Assembly: GCA_031407985.1 (NCBI GenBank)
Contig: JANOJB010000058.1
Location: 1-9,185 of the forward strand
Origin: FEN-1088 sp031407985
GTDB taxonomy: Bacteria; Myxococcota_A; Polyangia; Fen-1088
Reading direction: 5' to 3'
Length of the DNA: 9,185 nucleotides
Shown here: piece after piece, positions 6,825 to 9,185 of the stretch
How the letters are laid out: every line of letters begins with the position of its first letter
How positions within the stretch are numbered: position 1 is the stretch's first letter
Program-made: the position numbers and the translations under genes
The notes under the pieces: generated by a model
What the model was told of the DNA's origin: nothing
The model's input: the letters and a program-made list of their open reading frames with translations, nothing else
Database searches by the model: none

Positions 6825-7249
6825 GCGGCAGCTCCTTCCACGCGCGGTCTCAATTCGCGCTCGATCCATGCAACGATTTCAGCGGACGATGTTCCCGGTG
6901 TGAAGATTGCGGCCACACCGCGCTTTTTCAAAACCTCGGCGTCCTCGGCGGGAACGATGCCGCCCCCGAACACCACGATGTCGGCGGCACCCCGCGCGCC
7001 AAGCGCATCCAGCACCGCCGGGAACATGGTCATGTGCGCCCCCGACATCACGGACAGCCCGACGGCGTCGGCCGATTCGTCAACCGCCGTGGCGGCTATC
7101 ATCTCGGGGGTCTGGTGCAATCCGGTGTAGATCACCTCGTGACCGGCGTCGGCCAGCACACGCGCGACGATTTTCGCCCCCCGATCGTGCCCGTCCAGAC
7201 CAGGCTTGGCGACGACGATACGAAGCTTCCGAGGAGGGCGCGGGGGCAC
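6821..7249 (-). CDS. mcmA2: Methylmalonyl-CoA mutase, small B12-binding subunit
   Basis: This 142-residue stand-alone cobalamin-binding domain has a flavodoxin-like fold. It shows the base-off/His-on motif DGHDRG (residues 19-24, DxHxxG), in which His21 would ligate cobalt. It also has LSVMSGAH (65-72), which lines the nucleotide-tail pocket, and VFGGGIVP (93-100). It is the natural partner of the catalytic subunit at 417-2057, which lacks this domain; the split form is known from archaea and many bacteria. The start is GTG at 7249. An in-frame TAG lies at 7261-7259 upstream, so no longer version is possible, and no ATG occurs before the first core strand. It is the first gene of the minus-strand operon and overlaps the cupin gene by 4 nt. 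It is divergent from the aldehyde dehydrogenase, with 136 bp between. A B12 subunit for another mutase encoded elsewhere is possible but less likely. Confidence 0.94.
   Translation of the reverse strand: MPPRPPRKLRIVVAKPGLDGHDRGAKIVARVLADAGHEVIYTGLHQTPEMIAATAVDESADAVGLSVMSGAHMTMFPAVLDALGARGAADIVVFGGGIVPAEDAEVLKKRGVAAIFTPGTSSAEIVAWIERELRPRVEGAAA
6832..6837 (-). promoter_or_regulatory. Shine-Dalgarno that fixes the GTG start of the cupin gene
   Basis: On the minus strand, AAGGAG lies 7 nt before GTG 6824-6822. It sits inside the last codons of the B12-subunit gene, whose TGA (6823-6821) overlaps this GTG. The site is a strong match and supports the internal GTG over the ATG at 6869. Confidence 0.8.
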
Positions 7250-7271
7250 GAGCTCAGTCTATCGCAAGGTC

Positions 7272-7308
7272 GGTGGGTGGGCGACGATTCGAAGCCGAGG
7301 CACCCACC
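7272..7308. promoter_or_regulatory. Inverted repeat in the divergent intergenic region, possible operator
   Basis: GGTGGGTG (7272-7279) and CACCCACC (7301-7308) are perfect inverted copies around a 21-nt spacer, and the palindrome TTCGAA (7288-7293) sits almost exactly at the centre. The element lies 23 bp before the B12-subunit start and 77 bp before the aldehyde dehydrogenase start, so it could control both. It could instead form a hairpin in the leader of one of the transcripts. No regulator gene is adjacent. Confidence 0.35.
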
Positions 7309-7329
7309 ACCTCGTCACGGACCTTCCTG

Positions 7330-7347
7330 CCGGGGAATCCGCCCCGG
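7330..7347. repeat. GC-rich hairpin upstream of the aldehyde dehydrogenase
   Basis: CCGGGG (7330-7335) and CCCCGG (7342-7347) form a perfect 6-bp stem with a 6-nt loop. It lies 38 bp before the proposed GTG start and may belong to the leader or promoter. No T-tract follows, so it does not look like an intrinsic terminator. Confidence 0.3.
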
Positions 7348-7385
7348 AAAGTTCCGTTGTCGTCAGATTGGCGTACAACTGTGAG

Positions 7386-8933
7386 GTGGCGACTACGTTG
7401 TCCCCGGTGACCCCCACCCCGCCGGGAGCCGTTGGTGATCCGCTGGTGATCGCGAACCCGGCAACCGGCGCGCGCATCACCGAGGTTGCCGCGGCCACGC
7501 CGGCCGCTGTCGAGGCAGCGTTCGCGCGGGCAAGATCCGCGCAACCGGCGTGGGGCGCCCTGTCAGTTTCCACGCGGGCGATGGCCCTCCGCCGGCTGGC
7601 GCGCGCGATTCGCGACGACGCGCAACTGACGGAAACCCTGGTGGCGGAAAGCGGCAAACCTCACTACGAGGCCGTCTCCATCGAGATCTTCTACACGCTG
7701 GAGTTGACCAGGTACTTCACTGGTCGCCATGGACGCCGGGCGCTGCGCGACGAGATTCGCCGACCGTTCGTGTTCGCGTACAAACGGGCGCGCGTGGTTC
7801 GCCACCCGCACGGCGTCGTCGGCGTCATCGGTCCCTGGAACTGGCCGCTGTTGAACAACTACGCGGACTGCGTGGCGCCGTTGATGGCGGGCAACGCCGT
7901 GATCCTGAAACCTTCGGAATGGACGCCGCTAACGTCGCTGCGGATCGCGGAACTGTGGCGCGAACTGGGACTGCCCGCCGACGTGTTTCAGGTGCTTCCG
8001 GGACGGGGCGACGCCGGGCAAGCGCTGTGTGAATGCGCCGACATGGTCTTCTTCACGGGCAGCCAAAAGGTCGGACGGCAGGTCGCCGCCCGCTGCGGCG
8101 ACCGCTTGGTTCCCGCGGTCGTGGAACTGGGCGGCAAGTCACCTCTGATCGTGCTGGCCGACGCGGATCTGCATCAGGCCGCGCGCGCAACGGTCTGGAG
8201 CGCGTTCGCGCACAGTGGCCAGGTCTGCGTGCGCACCGAGCGCGTGTTGGTCGAAGAGTCCGTCGCCCACACCTTCACCGAGCTTTGTCGCACCGAGGTC
8301 GAAGCCCTGCGCCAAGGACCCGCCAAGACACCACCCGCCGATGACGCGGTCGACGTCGGCGCCATCACGTTTCCGCCCCAGGTGATCCGGGCCGAGTCCC
8401 AGATTGCCGACGCGGTGGCGCGCGGCGCGCGGATTGTCTGCGGCGGCGATCGGCGCTTGGATCTTGACGGCAGGTTCTTTCGTCCGACCATCCTGGCGGA
8501 CGTCACCGTCGAGATGGCCGTGGCGACAGAGGAGACCTTTGCGCCGGTGCTCCCCATCATCAAGGTGCGCGACGCCGAGGAGGCCCTGCGCATCGCCAAC
8601 GCATCACCGATGGGTCTGTCGGGCAGCATCTGGACGCGCGACGCCGTCCGGGGACGGGCCCTGGCGCGGCGCCTGGAAGTGGGCACCGTCTGCGTCAACG
8701 ACGCCCTGATGAACTACTTCATCGTCGAGGCGCCGTTGGGTGGCGTGAAGGCCAGTGGCCTGGGCGTCCGCCATGGTCCCGAAGGGCTGCGCCAATTTTG
8801 TCGTCTGGAGACCATCGTCGAGGACCACCCGTTGCTGCGCTGGCTGTCTCCGATCGTCGCGGGTCAGTTGATGTTTCCGTACCGCTCGCGGACTCTGCGC
8901 GCCCTGCGCTGGTTGATGCGCAAGATCTACTGA
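7386..8933 (+). CDS. NAD(P)-dependent aldehyde dehydrogenase family protein
   Basis: This 515-residue enzyme (from GTG 7386) oxidises an aldehyde to its acid. Conserved sites are the oxyanion Asn152 in PWNWP, coenzyme-binding Lys175 in LKPSE, the FTGSQKVG loop (223-230), the general base Glu247 in ELGGKSP, nucleophile Cys281 in GQVC, and the EETFAPVLP block (382-390). The full set predicts an active enzyme. The C-terminal 30-odd residues (from about 480) are rich in Leu, Arg and aromatic residues (FPYRSRTLRALRWLMRKIY), an amphipathic tail found in some membrane-leaning family members. The frame is open back to an ATG at 7206, but that would add 60 residues overlapping the start of the divergent B12-subunit gene, so GTG 7386 is preferred. 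It has no strong Shine-Dalgarno and the start is uncertain. The substrate is unknown; an aldehyde or semialdehyde linked to the neighbouring acyl-CoA pathway is inference. Confidence 0.92.
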   Translation: MATTLSPVTPTPPGAVGDPLVIANPATGARITEVAAATPAAVEAAFARARSAQPAWGALSVSTRAMALRRLARAIRDDAQLTETLVAESGKPHYEAVSIEIFYTLELTRYFTGRHGRRALRDEIRRPFVFAYKRARVVRHPHGVVGVIGPWNWPLLNNYADCVAPLMAGNAVILKPSEWTPLTSLRIAELWRELGLPADVFQVLPGRGDAGQALCECADMVFFTGSQKVGRQVAARCGDRLVPAVVELGGKSPLIVLADADLHQAARATVWSAFAHSGQVCVRTERVLVEESVAHTFTELCRTEVEALRQGPAKTPPADDAVDVGAITFPPQVIRAESQIADAVARGARIVCGGDRRLDLDGRFFRPTILADVTVEMAVATEETFAPVLPIIKVRDAEEALRIANASPMGLSGSIWTRDAVRGRALARRLEVGTVCVNDALMNYFIVEAPLGGVKASGLGVRHGPEGLRQFCRLETIVEDHPLLRWLSPIVAGQLMFPYRSRTLRALRWLMRKIY

Positions 8934-8953
8934 AACGGGTCTGCGCACGCCTA

Positions 8954-8967
8954 TCGCGTGATCGCGA
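8954..8967. terminator. Short palindrome after the aldehyde dehydrogenase
   Basis: TCGCG (8954-8958) and CGCGA (8963-8967) form a perfect 5-bp stem around TGAT, starting 21 bp after the stop. A competing stem, CACGC (8946-8950) with GCGTG (8956-8960), overlaps it. No T-tract follows. It may be a weak terminator or a protein-binding palindrome. Confidence 0.25.
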
Positions 8968-8984
8968 AAGCCTGAGAAGGCCAG

Positions 8985-9047
8985 TTGTTGTCCGGGGAAC
9001 AACGCTTGTCGTCCGGCCGGCAACACTTGTCCGCGTTCAACGCTATT
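8985..9047. repeat. Three 21-bp phased repeats, possible upstream activating sequences
   Basis: TTGT recurs at 8985, 9006 and 9027, exactly 21 bp apart, or about two helical turns. The first two units agree at 15 of 21 positions, with TTGT, GTCCGG and CAAC in register. The third keeps mainly the TTGTC start and then contains the inverted repeat GCGTT-C-AACGC (9033-9043). Unit 1 includes GTTGTT (8984-8989) inverted as AACAAC (8998-9003). The block lies about 65-130 bp upstream of the predicted start of transcription near 9113, the usual range for enhancer-binding activator sites at sigma-54 promoters. Confidence 0.45.
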
Positions 9048-9086
9048 AAGCGACTGTATTTTCGTGCTCTGCCATACGTAATTAGT

Positions 9087-9102
9087 TGGCATCGGAGCTG
9101 CA
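9087..9102 (+). promoter_or_regulatory. Candidate sigma-54 (-24/-12) promoter
   Basis: TGGCATCGGAGCTGCA matches the TGGCAC-N5-TTGCA consensus at all but two positions. The essential GG (9088-9089) and GC (9100-9101) are separated by exactly 10 nt. Transcription would start near 9113, just before the GAGGAG at 9116-9121, giving a short leader before ATG 9129. I find no better sigma-70 type -35/-10 pair in this region. Activation would need an enhancer-binding protein not encoded in this window. Confidence 0.6.
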
Positions 9103-9115
9103 TTGATCTCCATCC

Positions 9116-9121
9116 GAGGAG
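9116..9121 (+). promoter_or_regulatory. Shine-Dalgarno of the gene starting at 9129
   Basis: GAGGAG lies 7 nt before the ATG at 9129, close to ideal, and supports a real gene there despite only 19 codons being visible. Confidence 0.75.
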
Positions 9122-9128
9122 TCACCCA

Positions 9129-9185
9129 ATGAGAACCCCATCAAAATTCCTGACCATCGCCCTTCTTTCCACCCCTCTCTTCGGC
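9129..9185 (+). CDS. Exported protein of unknown function, first 19 codons only (3' end outside window)
   Basis: The visible N-terminus is MRTPSKFLTIALLSTPLFG. It has basic residues Arg2 and Lys6 followed by a hydrophobic run, the start of a Sec-type signal peptide or lipoprotein signal. The start is supported by GAGGAG at ideal spacing and a candidate sigma-54 promoter just upstream. Nothing can be said of the mature protein. Confidence 0.7.
   Translation, partial: MRTPSKFLTIALLSTPLFG

Noticed and set aside
5886..7130. A 414-codon open frame on the plus strand opposite the cupin and B12-subunit genes
   Set aside because: Its product is rich in Arg, Gly and Asp without recognisable blocks, while the opposite strand holds clear domains. 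It is the usual open antisense frame of high-GC coding DNA.
7206..7385. A longer aldehyde dehydrogenase starting at ATG 7206
   Set aside because: The extra 60 residues do not resemble family sequence and overlap the B12-subunit start on the other strand; GTG 7386 gives a normal family length.
7368..7386. TTGGCG upstream of the aldehyde dehydrogenase as a second sigma-54 element
   Set aside because: There is no GC at the required 10-nt spacing after the GG, so the -12 half is missing.
7357..9013. TTGTCGTC shared by 7357-7364 and 9006-9013 as a common operator
   Set aside because: The same word also occurs inside the mutase coding region near 1763, so an 8-bp match has little weight here.

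Overview
The window is high-GC bacterial DNA, densely packed with genes of uniform codon style. Several traits suggest a Myxococcota-type (former deltaproteobacterial) chromosome. These are an AgmX/PglI-C-terminus-like domain with its two conserved cysteines, a cysteine-clustered lipoprotein, and a good candidate sigma-54 promoter. This lineage call is inference from protein style; no rRNA or other marker is present. I see no mobile elements, CRISPR arrays, tRNA or rRNA.

Layout. (1) Bases 1-2572, plus strand: the 3' part of a 3-oxoacid CoA-transferase subunit B gene, then 2 bp later the catalytic subunit of methylmalonyl-CoA mutase, then an HU/IHF-family DNA-binding protein. (2) Bases 2573-2611: a convergent junction with a two-tier hairpin that could act as a terminator. 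(3) Bases 7249 down to 2612, minus strand: a tight five-gene operon. Its order is the B12-binding subunit of the mutase, a secreted AgmX-like/double-cupin protein, an acyl-CoA dehydrogenase, the MeaB GTPase, and a cysteine-rich lipoprotein. Its junctions are very tight: a GTGA overlap, a 13-codon micro-ORF joined by ATGA overlaps at both ends, 22 bp, and 5 bp. (4) Bases 7250-7385: a divergent regulatory region with inverted repeats. (5) Bases 7386-8933, plus strand: an aldehyde dehydrogenase. (6) Bases 8934-9128: an intergenic region with helically phased 21-bp repeats and a sigma-54-type -24/-12 element. (7) From 9129: the first 19 codons of an exported protein, cut by the window edge.

How the genes fit together. 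Acyl-CoA dehydrogenase, split methylmalonyl-CoA mutase with its MeaB chaperone, and a succinyl-CoA-type CoA-transferase form a coherent set. They suit breakdown of branched-chain or odd-chain acyl groups to succinyl-CoA and acetoacetyl-CoA. The mutase keeps the Tyr and Arg that select methylmalonyl-CoA, which argues against isobutyryl-CoA mutase. The unexpected parts are two exported proteins (the cupin fusion and the lipoprotein) inside an operon of cytosolic CoA enzymes, and the placing of the two mutase subunits in separate convergent transcription units.
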